Source: an uncultured Campylobacter sp.
Lineage (GTDB): Bacteria > Campylobacterota > Campylobacteria > Campylobacterales > Campylobacteraceae
Length of the DNA: 64,000 nucleotides
Assembly (NCBI GenBank): GCA_934718785.1
Contig: CAKVAF010000005.1
Coordinates: 29,740-93,739 of the forward strand
Direction of reading: 5' to 3'
Shown here piece after piece: positions 9,006-18,592 of the stretch. Every line of letters begins with the position of its first letter. The first letter of the stretch is position 1. The position numbers and the translations under genes were made by a program. The notes beneath the pieces were generated by a model. The model had not been told where the DNA came from, did not search any database, and was given only the letters and a program-made list of their open reading frames with translations.

Positions 9006-9635
9006 TTATGCTAAATGATTTTCTTCAATAACCTTTTTCATACCGAGAAAAATAAGCAATTTATTATAAATGGCTCTATCAAAAAAAGGCGTTAAAACAT
9101 GCCCATCGCCCCCTGTAAAAAAAAGTTGAGTTTTTTGCGAATTTATAGTGTTTTGAATGAGTAAAACTATGCCTTTAAACACGCCATAACTGATGGCATC
9201 CATTGTTTTTTGAGGGAAAGCATCAAGGATGACTTGGGTGTTTAGTTCTAAATTTAAGCGCGGTGAAATTTCTTTAAAAGCCTTACGATAGCTTGCAATG
9301 CCGGGCATTATAAAGCCACCTAGATGAATTTTATTTGCCATGATATCCACTGTGATAGCACTACCCGCATCCACGACCACGCCACTTTCGATACTATAAC
9401 AAGCAGCGATTCTATCTACACCAAGACCCTTATAAATCGTATCAAATTTAAAAAAAGGCTCTAAATCAAAAAAATTTTGCTTATGCTTTAAATGCTCTTT
9501 CAAACTTTCATTGACATTGATATAAAAGATTTTCTCGCTGCTTTGAAATTCTCTAAATTTATCCAAGCTCAAACTACTTAATTTCGTATCATTTAAAAAG
9601 TTCGCACTTGAATTTCCTATATCACACAAAATCAT
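9006..9635 (-). CDS. coaX: Type III pantothenate kinase CoaX
   Basis: CoaX phosphorylates pantothenate, the first step of coenzyme A synthesis. At 209 residues it is shorter than the usual 240-260, which is common in epsilonproteobacteria. The ASKHA-fold motifs are visible: Cys-Asp-Ile-Gly-Asn-Ser at residues 4-9 (phosphate 1), Gly-Leu-Gly-Val-Asp-Arg at about 90, and Val-Val-Asp-Ala-Gly-Ser-Ala-Ile-Thr-Val-Asp at about 110 (phosphate 2). It lies 78 bases downstream of nothing else on its strand except the BamB-like gene, whose start is upstream, so it may share that transcript. Confidence 0.9.
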   Translation of the reverse strand: MILCDIGNSSANFLNDTKLSSLSLDKFREFQSSEKIFYINVNESLKEHLKHKQNFFDLEPFFKFDTIYKGLGVDRIAACYSIESGVVVDAGSAITVDIMANKIHLGGFIMPGIASYRKAFKEISPRLNLELNTQVILDAFPQKTMDAISYGVFKGIVLLIQNTINSQKTQLFFTGGDGHVLTPFFDRAIYNKLLIFLGMKKVIEENHLA

Positions 9636-9662
9636 TTTTAACCTTGCGAAATCACCCTAAAT

Positions 9663-10667
9663 TTAAGGCAAATTTATAAATTTATCATTATAAAAAAGTT
9701 TGCCATCGCCCATAAAAGTCACGGCTTCTTTAGCGTCTTTAAACTCGTAAATTTCAGTGTTTGCTAAATTTAAATCAAGTTTAATCAAATAGCCCGTTTT
9801 TTCAAAAATATAAATATTATTTTGATAAATGCTCGCCTCATTAAAAATCGCAAAATTAAATTTCACTTCTTTTAGCTTTTGTAGGGCTAAATTGCTTTTT
9901 ATAACGCGCCCGTCTTTAGTGAATATATAAATTTGCTCGCCTAAAAGCGCGACATTTTTAATCTCTTCGCTCAGTGAATACGTTTGTGCTGGCGTTACGA
10001 CCACGATTTTTGAAGCGGTGGCGGCTATCATTTGATTATTTACAATGCCTAGATAAATGATATTGTTAAAAAAATCTTGCGTGCTGATGACAATATTTCT
10101 TATGACGCGAAGACTGGCTCTATCAACAATGCTTAATTTTCCATCCAAACTTGGATAAATGATAATGCTATCTAAAAATATCGGCGCTGCGAAGCGGCTA
10201 TCATTTGCCACTGCTATACCTTGAGGCTGAGAAAATTTAATGCCTAATGAGCGATTGGCTAAAATCATCGTATTATTGGCTAAAACTAAAGCTAAATCAT
10301 CGCCCAAAATATCAGCACTTAGCACCTCAGCTTCAAATTTATACGCGTAAAGTTCTTCGCCACTTGCGTTGGTGATTTTTAAATTCCCATCCTTATTCGC
10401 GATAATGAATTCATTATCTTTGATGAGTAAAAGCTCGTAATTTTTTGCGAGTTTAAAATTAGAAACAACACCTTCAAAACCTAAAACTTCGCTGTTTTTA
10501 AGCTTGGCAAAATGCAAATTTGTCTCAGCGATTTTACTTTCTAAGCTGCCACTTGAAGAAAGGCTTAAAATCTGCGCATCTTTTACACTTGCAGGGTCAA
10601 AATACTGCCTTTTTGTGCCGCACGCACTGATAAATAAAATCAAAAAAACTAAAGCTAAATTTCTCAT
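9663..10667 (-). CDS. Beta-propeller lipoprotein, BamB-like
   Basis: A 334-residue lipoprotein. The signal peptide ends in a lipobox (Phe-Ile-Ser-Ala-Cys, Cys 16). The rest is made of repeated short beta-strand units with alternating hydrophobic residues (for example Ile-Tyr-Ile-Phe-Thr-Lys-Asp-Gly and Ile-Tyr-Ile-Phe-Glu-Lys-Thr-Gly), as in PQQ-type propellers. In E. coli bamB lies directly downstream of yfgM, and here the gene upstream, overlapping by four bases, is a YfgM-like membrane protein. I therefore infer a BamB-like role in outer-membrane protein assembly. By position it matches the Cj0395c-Cj0397c region. Sequence similarity to BamB itself could not be tested. Confidence 0.65.
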   Translation of the reverse strand: MRNLALVFLILFISACGTKRQYFDPASVKDAQILSLSSSGSLESKIAETNLHFAKLKNSEVLGFEGVVSNFKLAKNYELLLIKDNEFIIANKDGNLKITNASGEELYAYKFEAEVLSADILGDDLALVLANNTMILANRSLGIKFSQPQGIAVANDSRFAAPIFLDSIIIYPSLDGKLSIVDRASLRVIRNIVISTQDFFNNIIYLGIVNNQMIAATASKIVVVTPAQTYSLSEEIKNVALLGEQIYIFTKDGRVIKSNLALQKLKEVKFNFAIFNEASIYQNNIYIFEKTGYLIKLDLNLANTEIYEFKDAKEAVTFMGDGKLFYNDKFINLP

Positions 10668-11227
10668 TGAATGCCCTTATAGTGTCTAAAATTATCCGCT
10701 AAAGCGCGCAAAGATGAATCGAGTGGAATTTGACTTAAAAGCGTGTTTGCATCTTTGATATTGCCTTGTTTAAGTAAATCATAAGCATTTAAAAGCGTGT
10801 TAAAATGCCTTAAAAATAAGCTATCATTTGCTATTTGAGTGCTATCAGCGCTGATGAGCTCTTTTAATAAAGGATTGATATTTAAATTTTTTATTTCTTC
10901 AAGCTCGGCTGTGAAATTGCCCTCGTTTGAAAAGATAAAAAGAGCGTATAAATTTGGATTTTCTTGCTTTAAAAGCTCTATTTTCTCAGTATTTTTAGGC
11001 TCTTCTAAAAGCGAAGCATAAAGCTCATTATTTTTCAAAAGTCTCGTTTCTGCCATACTTTGAGCGATACCTGAGTAGATAAAATAAGCGATGATGAGTA
11101 TAAAAATAGTAAGAAAAATGTATTTGTATTTACGCAAAAAACGCTCGCTTTTTATGAAAGTTTCTAGCATTTTTTCTTGGGCGCTAAGTTCTTTTCTAAC
11201 AGCTTTTAAGTCTTCTTCAAGTGCCAT
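10664..11227 (-). CDS. YfgM-like single-pass membrane protein with periplasmic helical repeats
   Basis: A 187-residue protein with a charged, coiled-coil-prone cytoplasmic N-terminus, one membrane helix at about residues 36-56, and an all-helical TPR-like periplasmic part. This is the layout of YfgM, an accessory protein of the SecYEG translocon that works with periplasmic chaperones. Coupling to a propeller lipoprotein gene through an ATGA overlap supports this. A Met 13 codons further upstream exists, but the start at 11227 has a clear AAGGAT ribosome site 5 bases away, so I use that. Confidence 0.6.
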   Translation of the reverse strand: MALEEDLKAVRKELSAQEKMLETFIKSERFLRKYKYIFLTIFILIIAYFIYSGIAQSMAETRLLKNNELYASLLEEPKNTEKIELLKQENPNLYALFIFSNEGNFTAELEEIKNLNINPLLKELISADSTQIANDSLFLRHFNTLLNAYDLLKQGNIKDANTLLSQIPLDSSLRALADNFRHYKGIQ

Positions 11228-11306
11228 TTTTATCCTTTTTTTTAAATTAAAATGTAATTGTAGCATTAAAAAATTACAAATATACTAAAAATTGATAAAT
11301 TTATGA

Positions 11307-11312
11307 TATAAT
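11307..11312 (+). promoter_or_regulatory. Candidate sigma-70 -10 box for gatC-cvpA-fur
   Basis: A perfect TATAAT 31 bases before the gatC ATG, preceded by periodic A/T tracts. Campylobacter promoters usually lack a clear -35 box. The downstream genes gatC, cvpA and fur are closely packed and could all be read from it. Confidence 0.5.
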
Positions 11313-11342
11313 TTTAGTTATGAAAAAATTCTAGGTGTTTTT

Positions 11343-11630
11343 ATGCAAATTGATGAAACTTTACTCGCAAAACTTGAAAGATTAAGCGCTTTAAAAATCG
11401 CTGAGAATAAAAGGGCTGAAGTTGCCACACAACTTAGCGAAATTGTAGGCTTTGTAGATGTGCTCAATGAGCTTGATTTAAGCCAATTTGAAGCTCGTGC
11501 AAATGTCATTGACGGTGGCACGCCTTTTCGTGCGGATGAGCCTAAAAAAAGCGATGTTATTAAAACAATCTTAAAACACGCCCCTAAAACAAGCGAGCAT
11601 TTTTTTATCGCGCCAAAGATTATAGAATAA
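11343..11630 (+). CDS. gatC: Asp/Glu-tRNA amidotransferase subunit GatC
   Basis: GatC is the small belt-like subunit that stabilises GatA-GatB, which converts Asp-tRNA(Asn) and Glu-tRNA(Gln) to the amidated forms. The 95 residues match the family. Features include the N-terminal Leu-Leu-Ala-Lys-Leu-Glu-Arg-Leu-Ser helix and a central Ile-Val-Gly-Phe-Val-Asp-Val-Leu motif. The C-terminal part has Phe-Arg-Ala-Asp-Glu and ends Phe-Ile-Ala-Pro-Lys-Ile-Ile-Glu. gatA and gatB are not in this window, as in C. jejuni where gatC stands apart. cvpA follows after 9 bases. Confidence 0.93.
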   Translation: MQIDETLLAKLERLSALKIAENKRAEVATQLSEIVGFVDVLNELDLSQFEARANVIDGGTPFRADEPKKSDVIKTILKHAPKTSEHFFIAPKIIE

Positions 11631-11639
11631 GGCTTTAAA

Positions 11640-12212
11640 ATGGGCGATTTTTATTGGTTTGATATTTTAATCATCGGTTTTACCTTACTTTTAGCTTTAA
11701 AAGGTATCGTCAATGGGCTTTTAAAAGAGCTTTTTGGACTCATTGGCATTATCGGTGGCGTTTTGCTTGCAGCGCGTTACTCACAAAGTGCGGCGAATTT
11801 TATCAATACAAATACTTACGCGATAAACAATGCAGACTTAGCCAAATTCGCGGGCTTTTTAAGCGTTTTGATTATTTTTTGGCTGCTTTGTTTGTTTGCA
11901 GGAAACATTTTGTCAAAGCTTGTTAAACTCAGTGGATTAGGCTTTTTAGATAGGATTGGGGGCTTTATTTTTGGGGGCGCAAAATTCTTTTGTATCTTTG
12001 CGGTGCTGATTTTTTGTGTTTCAAGGATAGATTTTTTAAACGAAAAGCTTGAAAACTTAACACAACAAAAAAGCTTTATTTTGCCTTATTTAAAGCAAAC
12101 GGGAGCGTTTATTATGAATGATTCAGCGGTGCAACAAGGCATTAAAGATTTAAACACAAATATTAGATTTAATCAATTTCAATTTGAACAAAATCAAACA
12201 CAAGGAGAATGA
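11640..12212 (+). CDS. CvpA family membrane protein
   Basis: A 190-residue protein with four predicted membrane helices (about residues 5-20, 26-45, 65-90 and 103-125) and a polar C-terminal tail. The early Phe-Asp-Ile-Leu-Ile-Ile-Gly and [10 protein letters not shown] motif and the Asp-Arg-Ile-Gly-Gly-Phe-Ile-Phe-Gly motif are typical of CvpA. In enterobacteria CvpA is tied to colicin V production and to envelope stress and bile tolerance; the mechanism is unsettled. It sits between gatC and fur as in C. jejuni (Cj0399) and its stop is one base before the fur start. Confidence 0.85.
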   Translation: MGDFYWFDILIIGFTLLLALKGIVNGLLKELFGLIGIIGGVLLAARYSQSAANFINTNTYAINNADLAKFAGFLSVLIIFWLLCLFAGNILSKLVKLSGLGFLDRIGGFIFGGAKFFCIFAVLIFCVSRIDFLNEKLENLTQQKSFILPYLKQTGAFIMNDSAVQQGIKDLNTNIRFNQFQFEQNQTQGE

Positions 12213-12213
12213 A

Positions 12214-12672
12214 ATGTTCATGGAAAATGTAGAATACGATGTTTTACTAGAGAGATTTAAAAAAATTCTCAAAGAAAGTGGGCTTAAATACACAAAGCAA
12301 AGAGAAATGGTATTGAAAATCCTATATCACAGCGATAGACACTACACACCAGAAGCATTGTATATGGAAGTCAAAGAAAAGCACCCTGAGCTAAACATCG
12401 GTATAGCCACTGTTTATCGCACTTTAAATTTACTTGAAGATAGCGACATGGTCACTTCAATCTCTTTTGGCACTGCAGGCAAGAAATTCGAGCTTGCAAA
12501 TAAGCCTCACCACGATCATCTCATTTGCAAAAGTTGTGGCAAAATCATTGAGTTTGAAAATCCTACCATAGAAAGACAGCAAGCCCTTGTAGCAAAAGAG
12601 CATAAATTCAAGCTCACAGGGCATTTAATGCAGCTTTATGGCACTTGCGAAAAATGCACGAAAAAAAATTAA
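12214..12672 (+). CDS. fur: Ferric uptake regulator Fur
   Basis: Fur is the iron-responsive dimeric repressor. The 152 residues show an N-terminal winged helix (Tyr-Thr-Lys-Gln-Arg-Glu, then Ile-Ala-Thr-Val-Tyr-Arg-Thr-Leu-Asn as recognition helix) and a C-terminal metal-binding domain with His-His-Asp-His and two zinc-binding Cys pairs, Cys-Lys-Ser-Cys and Cys-Glu-Lys-Cys. An in-frame upstream Met (12184) lies inside cvpA. The ATG at 12214 has an AAGGAG ribosome site 6 bases away and matches the usual N-terminus, so it is chosen. The order cvpA-fur-lysS-glyA is that of C. jejuni (Cj0399-Cj0402). Confidence 0.95.
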   Translation: MFMENVEYDVLLERFKKILKESGLKYTKQREMVLKILYHSDRHYTPEALYMEVKEKHPELNIGIATVYRTLNLLEDSDMVTSISFGTAGKKFELANKPHHDHLICKSCGKIIEFENPTIERQQALVAKEHKFKLTGHLMQLYGTCEKCTKKN

Positions 12673-12687
12673 TGGAATTTATTTGTA

Positions 12688-14190
12688 ATGTTTGAAAACA
12701 CCCTTGAACAACAAAAAATAGCCAAAGCCGATGAATTTCGCAAAGCTGGAATCAATCCTTATCCGCATTTTCTCAGCAAAGAAATGAGCATTAAAGAATT
12801 TAGAAATAAATTTGCTTATATTTTAGAGCGCGAGGATAAAAAAGATGAAAGCATGAATGTAAGCCTTGCAGGGCGCATAAAACTGCTTCGAATCGCGGGT
12901 AAATCAGTCTTTGCAAATATAGAAGATGAAAGCGGCAATTTACAAATTTATTTTAATAAAAACATTTTAGGCGATGATTTTTTTGCTTTGATTAAAAAGA
13001 ATTTGGAAGTGGGCGATTTCGTTCTTGTTAGTGGCTATCCTTTTGTCACGCAAACGGGCGAGTTTTCTTTACATATAAGTTCTTTAACTCTTGCTTCAAA
13101 AGCCATTATGCCTTTGCCTGAGAAATTTCATGGGCTTACTGATATCGAGCAAAGGTATCGCAAACGCTACTTAGATATGATTATGAATAGAGATGTTTTG
13201 GCTGATTTTACCTTGCGTTCAAAGGTCATTTCTTTGATTCGTCATTTTTTTGAAGATAAGGGCTTTTTAGAGGTTGAAACGCCGATGATGCATCCTATTG
13301 CTGGCGGGGCAAATGCAAAGCCTTTTATCACGCATCACAACGCTTTGGGGGTTGAGAGATTTTTACGCATTGCTCCTGAGCTTTATTTAAAAAGGCTCAT
13401 TGTAGGGGGATTTGAAGCCGTTTTTGAAATCAATCGCTGCTTTAGAAACGAGGGAATGGACCTTACACACAATCCAGAATTTACTTCTATCGAGTTTTAC
13501 TGGAGTTTTCATAATTACAAAGATTTGATGAATTTGACTGAAGAGCTTTTTAATAAGCTTTTAAAAGAGTTAAATTTAAGCGATAAGCTCGAGTTTAACG
13601 AACAAATTATTGATTTTTCAAAGCCTTTTGAACGCATTTCTTACAAAGACGCGCTCATTAAATATGGCGGACTTGATGAGAGTTTAATTGATGATAAAGA
13701 AAAGATTTTAGCTAAACTTAAGGCTGAGAAATTAGAAGTCAATGAAAAGCTGGATTTAGGCTATTTGCAAGCTGAGCTTTTTGATCATTTTGTGGAAGAT
13801 AAACTTATAAATCCCACTTTTGTTACCGATTTTCCTATTTCTATCAGCCCGCTTTCACGCCGCAGCGATGAAAATAGCGATATAGCTGAGCGCTTTGAGC
13901 TTTTTATCGGTGGCAAGGAATTTGCAAATGGCTTTAACGAGCTAAATGATCCGCTTGATCAATATGAGCGCTTTTTAAAGCAAATTGAAGCCAAAAAAGC
14001 AGGCGATGATGAGGCTTGTGAGATGGATGAGGATTTTGTCGAAGCGCTTGGCTTTGCTATGCCGCCCACTGCTGGCGAGGGTATAGGCATTGATAGGTTG
14101 ATTATGCTTTTGGCAAATAAAAAGTCCATTCGCGATGTCATCCTTTTCCCTGCAATGCGTCCCTTAAAATCAAAAAATGAAGGAGAATAA
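12688..14190 (+). CDS. lysS: Lysyl-tRNA synthetase (class II)
   Basis: Charges tRNA(Lys) with lysine. The 500 residues contain an N-terminal OB-fold anticodon-binding domain (to about residue 145) and the class II catalytic core. Motif 2 is seen in [11 protein letters not shown] (about 250), and motif 3 in [12 protein letters not shown] (about 466-477). It follows fur by 15 bases and abuts glyA (the ATG begins right after its stop). Confidence 0.96.
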   Translation: MFENTLEQQKIAKADEFRKAGINPYPHFLSKEMSIKEFRNKFAYILEREDKKDESMNVSLAGRIKLLRIAGKSVFANIEDESGNLQIYFNKNILGDDFFALIKKNLEVGDFVLVSGYPFVTQTGEFSLHISSLTLASKAIMPLPEKFHGLTDIEQRYRKRYLDMIMNRDVLADFTLRSKVISLIRHFFEDKGFLEVETPMMHPIAGGANAKPFITHHNALGVERFLRIAPELYLKRLIVGGFEAVFEINRCFRNEGMDLTHNPEFTSIEFYWSFHNYKDLMNLTEELFNKLLKELNLSDKLEFNEQIIDFSKPFERISYKDALIKYGGLDESLIDDKEKILAKLKAEKLEVNEKLDLGYLQAELFDHFVEDKLINPTFVTDFPISISPLSRRSDENSDIAERFELFIGGKEFANGFNELNDPLDQYERFLKQIEAKKAGDDEACEMDEDFVEALGFAMPPTAGEGIGIDRLIMLLANKKSIRDVILFPAMRPLKSKNEGE

Positions 14191-15435
14191 ATGAGCTTAG
14201 AAAGCTTTGATAAAGAAATTTATGATTTAACAAATTTAGAGCTTAAAAGACAATGCGAGCATTTAGAAATGATAGCTAGCGAGAATTTTACTCTGCCTGA
14301 AGTGATGCAAGTTATGGGCAGCGTGCTTACAAACAAATACGCCGAGGGCTATCCGCACAAGCGCTATTATGCGGGTTGTGAGTATGTCGATGAGATAGAA
14401 ATTTTAGCCATTGAGCGCTGCAAAAAGCTTTTTAACTGCGCCTTTGCAAATGTGCAGCCTCATTCTGGCTCTCAGGCAAATCAAGGCGTTTATTTAGCCC
14501 TTTTACAACCGGGGGATAAAATTTTAGGTATGGATTTGAGCAATGGCGGGCATTTAACGCACGGCGCAAAAGTAAGCTCCTCAGGTAAGCTTTATGAGAG
14601 CTTTTTTTACGGCGTAGAACTTGACGGGCGTATTAATTATGATAAAGTGCGAGAAATTGCTAAAATCGTGCGCCCTAAGATGATAGTATGCGGAGCAAGT
14701 GCCTATGCGCGCGTGATTGACTTTGCTAAATTTAGAGAAATTGCCGATGAAGTGGGCGCGCTGCTTTTTGCTGATATAGCGCACATTGCTGGGCTTGTGG
14801 TGGCAAATGAGCATCCAAGTCCTTTCCCGCACGCTCATGTGGTGAGCTCGACCACTCATAAAACCTTGCGCGGTCCAAGGGGCGGCATTATAATGACTAA
14901 TGATGAAGAAATGGCTAAAAAGATAAACTCAGCCATTTTCCCGGGCATTCAAGGAGGACCTTTAATGAATGTCGTCTCGGCTAAGGCTGTGGGCTTTAAA
15001 TTTAATTTAAGCGCTGAGTGGAAAACTTATGCTGCACAAATTATAAAAAATTCCAAAAAACTCGCTGAAGTTTTAATGGCTAGAAAATACAAGCTCGTAA
15101 GTGATGGAACAGATAATCATCTTGTTTTAATGAGCTTTTTAGATAAAGAATTTAGCGGCAAGGACGCTGATATCGCGCTTGGCAATGCTGGCATTACGGC
15201 TAATAAAAACACGGTGCCCGGCGAAACGCGCTCAGCCTTTGTAACCAGCGGCATTCGTCTTGGCACGCCAGCACTTACTGCAAGGGGCTTTAAAGAAAAA
15301 GAAATTGAAATCGTCGCTAATAAAATCGCCGATGTGCTTGATGATATCAACAATAGCGCGCTTCAAAGCAAGATTAAAAACGAGCTTAAAGAGCTTGCAA
15401 GCAAATTTATCATTTATGAAAAGGCTATGTTTTGA
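14191..15435 (+). CDS. glyA: Serine hydroxymethyltransferase
   Basis: A PLP enzyme that interconverts serine and glycine and charges tetrahydrofolate with a one-carbon unit. The 414 residues match the family. The PLP-binding lysine lies in [11 protein letters not shown] (about residue 228). The folate and substrate site Tyr-Ala-Glu-Gly-Tyr-Pro is near residue 50, and Pro-His-Ser-Gly-Ser-Gln-Ala-Asn is near 90. An AAGGAG ribosome site lies in the end of lysS. Confidence 0.96.
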   Translation: MSLESFDKEIYDLTNLELKRQCEHLEMIASENFTLPEVMQVMGSVLTNKYAEGYPHKRYYAGCEYVDEIEILAIERCKKLFNCAFANVQPHSGSQANQGVYLALLQPGDKILGMDLSNGGHLTHGAKVSSSGKLYESFFYGVELDGRINYDKVREIAKIVRPKMIVCGASAYARVIDFAKFREIADEVGALLFADIAHIAGLVVANEHPSPFPHAHVVSSTTHKTLRGPRGGIIMTNDEEMAKKINSAIFPGIQGGPLMNVVSAKAVGFKFNLSAEWKTYAAQIIKNSKKLAEVLMARKYKLVSDGTDNHLVLMSFLDKEFSGKDADIALGNAGITANKNTVPGETRSAFVTSGIRLGTPALTARGFKEKEIEIVANKIADVLDDINNSALQSKIKNELKELASKFIIYEKAMF

Positions 15436-15440
15436 TAAGT

Positions 15441-15977
15441 ATGAGCGATTTATCTTTGATAAAAATGATCACTGATCATTATTTTATCAAACGCGAAAAG
15501 ATTGTCAGCAAATTTGAATACCGCGGACGCTATTTTTTCAACAAATTCGAGCGCGTGGATGCGATGCTTACGCAAAGTTTGATTAAAGAGCATTTAGAAG
15601 GTAAAATCATCATCGCACATGATCTCATCACAAAAGACAATCATGTCGAAAATATCGTATTTGATTATAATGGCTTTAATACCGAGCGCTTCTGGCACAG
15701 GGCTCAGCTCATTTTAAGAGATGAAGGCTTTATCAATTTTACGGCTTATAAGAGCAAAACGCCGGGACATTTGCACTTGTATGTGCATAAAGGGCATACG
15801 ACTTTTAATGAGGGTTGTCAGCTGGCCTCTAAGCTTTCTATGCTCTTTTCAAGCAAAATGCCAACTGAATGGCGCGCCTTTCCAATGATGAATTTACCAA
15901 AAGAGTATAATATTATGATTTTACCTTATGAAGTGTATCAAAAAGAGCGCAACACTTCGTGGTCTAAACACATGTAA
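15441..15977 (+). CDS. DUF1882 family protein (Cj0403-like)
   Basis: A 178-residue soluble protein with no signal peptide or membrane helix. By place between glyA and the SPOR gene it corresponds to Cj0403, a DUF1882 protein found in epsilonproteobacteria. The sequence has an N-terminal Ile-Thr-Asp-His-Tyr-Phe-Ile-Lys-Arg motif, a Tyr-Arg-Gly-Arg-Tyr-Phe segment and a His-Leu-His-Leu-Tyr-Val-His-Lys-Gly-His cluster near residue 113, whose His spacing might bind a metal or nucleotide. Function is unknown. The start may instead be TTG 15432, overlapping the glyA stop. Confidence 0.75.
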   Translation: MSDLSLIKMITDHYFIKREKIVSKFEYRGRYFFNKFERVDAMLTQSLIKEHLEGKIIIAHDLITKDNHVENIVFDYNGFNTERFWHRAQLILRDEGFINFTAYKSKTPGHLHLYVHKGHTTFNEGCQLASKLSMLFSSKMPTEWRAFPMMNLPKEYNIMILPYEVYQKERNTSWSKHM

Positions 15978-15987
15978 AGGAGCAAAA

Positions 15988-16812
15988 ATGGACGAGAAAA
16001 AATTTGATGATATCATCCTTGAAAAGGACAATAAAAGCGAAAAGATCAAAAAAATTCTTTTGCGTGTCATTGCTTTGGTGATTTTATTTTTAGTGGTGAT
16101 GATAGTGATGAAGCTCATCAACTCAGATGAAGCCCCAAGCAGCGAGCAAAACGCGCAAGGCATTTTCCCTACTGAAAATAATAATTTTGAAAACACCCCT
16201 GTAGCAAATGCTGAGCCAAGCGATGATTTTGCAGCTTTAAGAGCGCAGCTTCAAGGACTTGATACAAATTCAAGCCCTGCAAATACCATAAATCCTACAA
16301 ACACAGAGAACGCAAAACCGCTGCCACCAGAGCCACAAAATGTGCCTGTGCCTGAAGAACCTATCAAAGAAGCGCCAAAGCCTGAAGTCAAAGAAGTAAA
16401 AAAAGAAGAGCCTAAGAAAGAAGAAGTAAAATCCGCTCCAGCAAAAAAAGAAAATAATGCCAAAAAAAGTGAGCCAAAAACTGAGTCTAAAAAGCAAGCA
16501 CCTGCTAAAAGCGCGCCAGAAAAGCCAGCGGATGCTAAGGATTTGTTTAAAAATGTAGAAGTGACAAGTGGCAATTTGCCAGCAGGCACTTATATACAAA
16601 TTTTTTCAGTGAGCAATTTTGATCCAAAGTCTAAAGAACTTGAGCCTATCAAGGCAAATGGCTACGCTTACAAGCTTTACAAAAGTGAAGTGAATGGCAA
16701 AGAAATCACACGCGTTTTAGTGGGTCCTTTTAATAATCAAGAAATCACTGCTGAAATGGATAAAATCCGCAAAAATGTGCGCAAAGACGCCTTTGTGTAT
16801 CGTATAAAATAA
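15988..16812 (+). CDS. SPOR-domain membrane protein (Cj0404-like)
   Basis: A 274-residue bitopic protein. It has a short acidic and basic cytoplasmic N-terminus, one membrane helix at about residues 27-46, a long periplasmic linker rich in Pro, Glu and Lys (about 60-195), and a C-terminal SPOR domain (about 197-274) that should bind denuded glycan strands of septal peptidoglycan, as in FtsN or DedD. A frame Met 60 bases upstream lies inside the previous gene. The ATG at 15988 has an AAAGGAG site and is chosen. aroE begins on the last base of the stop codon. Confidence 0.85.
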   Translation: MDEKKFDDIILEKDNKSEKIKKILLRVIALVILFLVVMIVMKLINSDEAPSSEQNAQGIFPTENNNFENTPVANAEPSDDFAALRAQLQGLDTNSSPANTINPTNTENAKPLPPEPQNVPVPEEPIKEAPKPEVKEVKKEEPKKEEVKSAPAKKENNAKKSEPKTESKKQAPAKSAPEKPADAKDLFKNVEVTSGNLPAGTYIQIFSVSNFDPKSKELEPIKANGYAYKLYKSEVNGKEITRVLVGPFNNQEITAEMDKIRKNVRKDAFVYRIK

Positions 16813-17603
16813 TGCGTTATTTTGCCGTTATCGGCTCTCCTATTGTGCATTCAAAAAGCCCCAGAATGCACAATAACGCTATAAAAGCCCTAAATTTAGA
16901 CGCACTTTATTTACGCTTTGAGCTTAAAGATGAAAGCTTGCTCAAAGACACGCTTTTTAAACTTCATCTAAATGGGGCAAATATTACCTTGCCTTATAAA
17001 GAAAAAGCCTTGCAAATTACTGATTTTAAAGATGATTTGGCTTTAAATATCGGCTCAGCCAACACACTTTTAATTAAAGATGAGAAAATTCATGCTTTTA
17101 ATACCGATGGCATAGGCTTTTTAAAGGCTATTGATGAGTTTAAAAATATAAAAAAAGCTCTCATTTTAGGCGCGGGCGGCACTGCAAAAGCTCTTGCTTT
17201 TGTGCTGAAACAAAAAGGTGTTGAAGTCGTAGTGGCAAATCGAAGCAGTGAACGACTCAAAGACTTTAAAAACTATGAAAATTTCACTTACGAAAACTTA
17301 AAGCCAGCTTCTTTTGATATCATCATCAACACCACTTCAGCCGGGCTTAAAGATGAGAATTTACCCTGCGAAAAAGAGCTTTTAAAAGAGCTTTTATCGC
17401 GCACAAAATATGCTTTTGAAGTCATTTATGGCAAAAAAACGCCTTTTTTAAAGCTTTGTGATGAGCTAAAATTAACTTATAAAGATGGGGCGGATATGCT
17501 TTTGTGGCAGGGCATTTTTGCTTTTGAGCTTTTTTTTAATCTTAAAAAAGACAAAGAGACACAAATTTATACTGCCATGAGCGAAGCTTTGAGTTTAAAA
17601 TAA
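16812..17603 (+). CDS. aroE: Shikimate dehydrogenase (NADP+)
   Basis: Reduces 3-dehydroshikimate to shikimate in the aromatic amino acid pathway. The 263 residues carry the substrate motif Ser-Lys-Ser-Pro-Arg-Met-His-Asn (about residues 14-21), the catalytic Lys in Leu-Pro-Tyr-Lys (about 64) and Asn-Thr-Asp-Gly-Ile-Gly (about 96-101). They also carry the dinucleotide motif Gly-Ala-Gly-Gly-Thr-Ala-Lys-Ala (about 119-126), and Asn-Arg-Ser for the NADP phosphate. It is translationally coupled to the SPOR gene by a one-base overlap and ends the rightward gatC-aroE run. Confidence 0.95.
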   Translation: MRYFAVIGSPIVHSKSPRMHNNAIKALNLDALYLRFELKDESLLKDTLFKLHLNGANITLPYKEKALQITDFKDDLALNIGSANTLLIKDEKIHAFNTDGIGFLKAIDEFKNIKKALILGAGGTAKALAFVLKQKGVEVVVANRSSERLKDFKNYENFTYENLKPASFDIIINTTSAGLKDENLPCEKELLKELLSRTKYAFEVIYGKKTPFLKLCDELKLTYKDGADMLLWQGIFAFELFFNLKKDKETQIYTAMSEALSLK

Positions 17604-17767
17604 TTTAAACTTCAATAATTTTATAATTTACTATTAAAAAAGCTCGCTCAATCATCATTTAAATTTAAAAACAATAAATCATTCGCAACAATTTTCAAAT
17701 TTCTTTTAAAATTATAAAAAACTCAATATGCGATATGAAATTTTGCATTTTTTAGCGATAAATTATA

Positions 17768-18511
17768 TCACATATAAAGCCCGCCGTTAATTTTAAGCGT
17801 CTCGCCTGTGATGTAGCTTGCATAATCGCTGAGTAAAAACGCCACCGCATTTGCCACTTCTTCAGGCTCTGCAAAGCGCCCCAACGGGATATTTTTCGCA
17901 TAAGTGGCTTTGACCTCATCGCTTAAAATCTCGGTCATATCGCTTTTGATAAAGCCCGGTGTCACGCAGTTGTAGCGGATATTGCGGCTTGCAGCCTCTT
18001 TAGCAAAACTCTTACACATGGCGATCATGCCGCCTTTGCTGGCTGAGTAATTGACTTGCCCCGCATTTCCCATTTCGCCCACGATAGAAGCGATATTGAC
18101 AACCGCTCCAAAGCGCTTTTTACTCATTACTTTCATCGCCTCGCGGCACCCTAGAAAAGCTGAGTTTAAGTTTGTATTGACAACACGCTCAAATTCTTCA
18201 AGCTTCATTCTCAGCGCGAGTTTATCATCGGTAATGCCCGCGTTATTGACGAGATAACTCAGCTCGCCATCAGCTTCTACAATGAGCTTGACACCCTCTT
18301 CAAAGCCCTTTTCATCGCTCGCATCAAACTTAATCACAGCCGCCACGCCCCCGGCATTCTCAATCTCAGCCTTAAGCGCGTCCGCAAGCTCAGGCTTTGA
18401 ACGGTAATTAATCCACACCTTCAAACCAAAGCTCGCCAAAACCTTGGCAATACTTGCTCCTATGCCTTTACTTGCCCCTGTGATTAAAACATTTTTTCCA
18501 CTAAATTTCAT
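17768..18511 (-). CDS. fabG: 3-oxoacyl-[acyl-carrier-protein] reductase FabG
   Basis: The NADPH-dependent ketoreductase of fatty acid elongation. The 247 residues form a classical short-chain dehydrogenase: Thr-Gly-Ala-Ser-Lys-Gly-Ile-Gly at 11-18, Asn-Asn-Ala-Gly at 89-92, and the catalytic Ser 142, Tyr 155 and Lys 159. The C-terminus Ile-Asn-Gly-Gly-Leu-Tyr-Met is typical of true FabG. An AAGGAG ribosome site precedes the ATG. A second, more divergent FabG-like gene lies at 37305-38015, and this one is the better candidate for the housekeeping enzyme. Confidence 0.92.
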   Translation of the reverse strand: MKFSGKNVLITGASKGIGASIAKVLASFGLKVWINYRSKPELADALKAEIENAGGVAAVIKFDASDEKGFEEGVKLIVEADGELSYLVNNAGITDDKLALRMKLEEFERVVNTNLNSAFLGCREAMKVMSKKRFGAVVNIASIVGEMGNAGQVNYSASKGGMIAMCKSFAKEAASRNIRYNCVTPGFIKSDMTEILSDEVKATYAKNIPLGRFAEPEEVANAVAFLLSDYASYITGETLKINGGLYM

Positions 18512-18592
18512 CTTTTCTCCTTATTAAAAATGACTCATTTTAACTTATTTTGATAAATCAACAAAACAAATCTAAAATTACTTTTTTATTAC

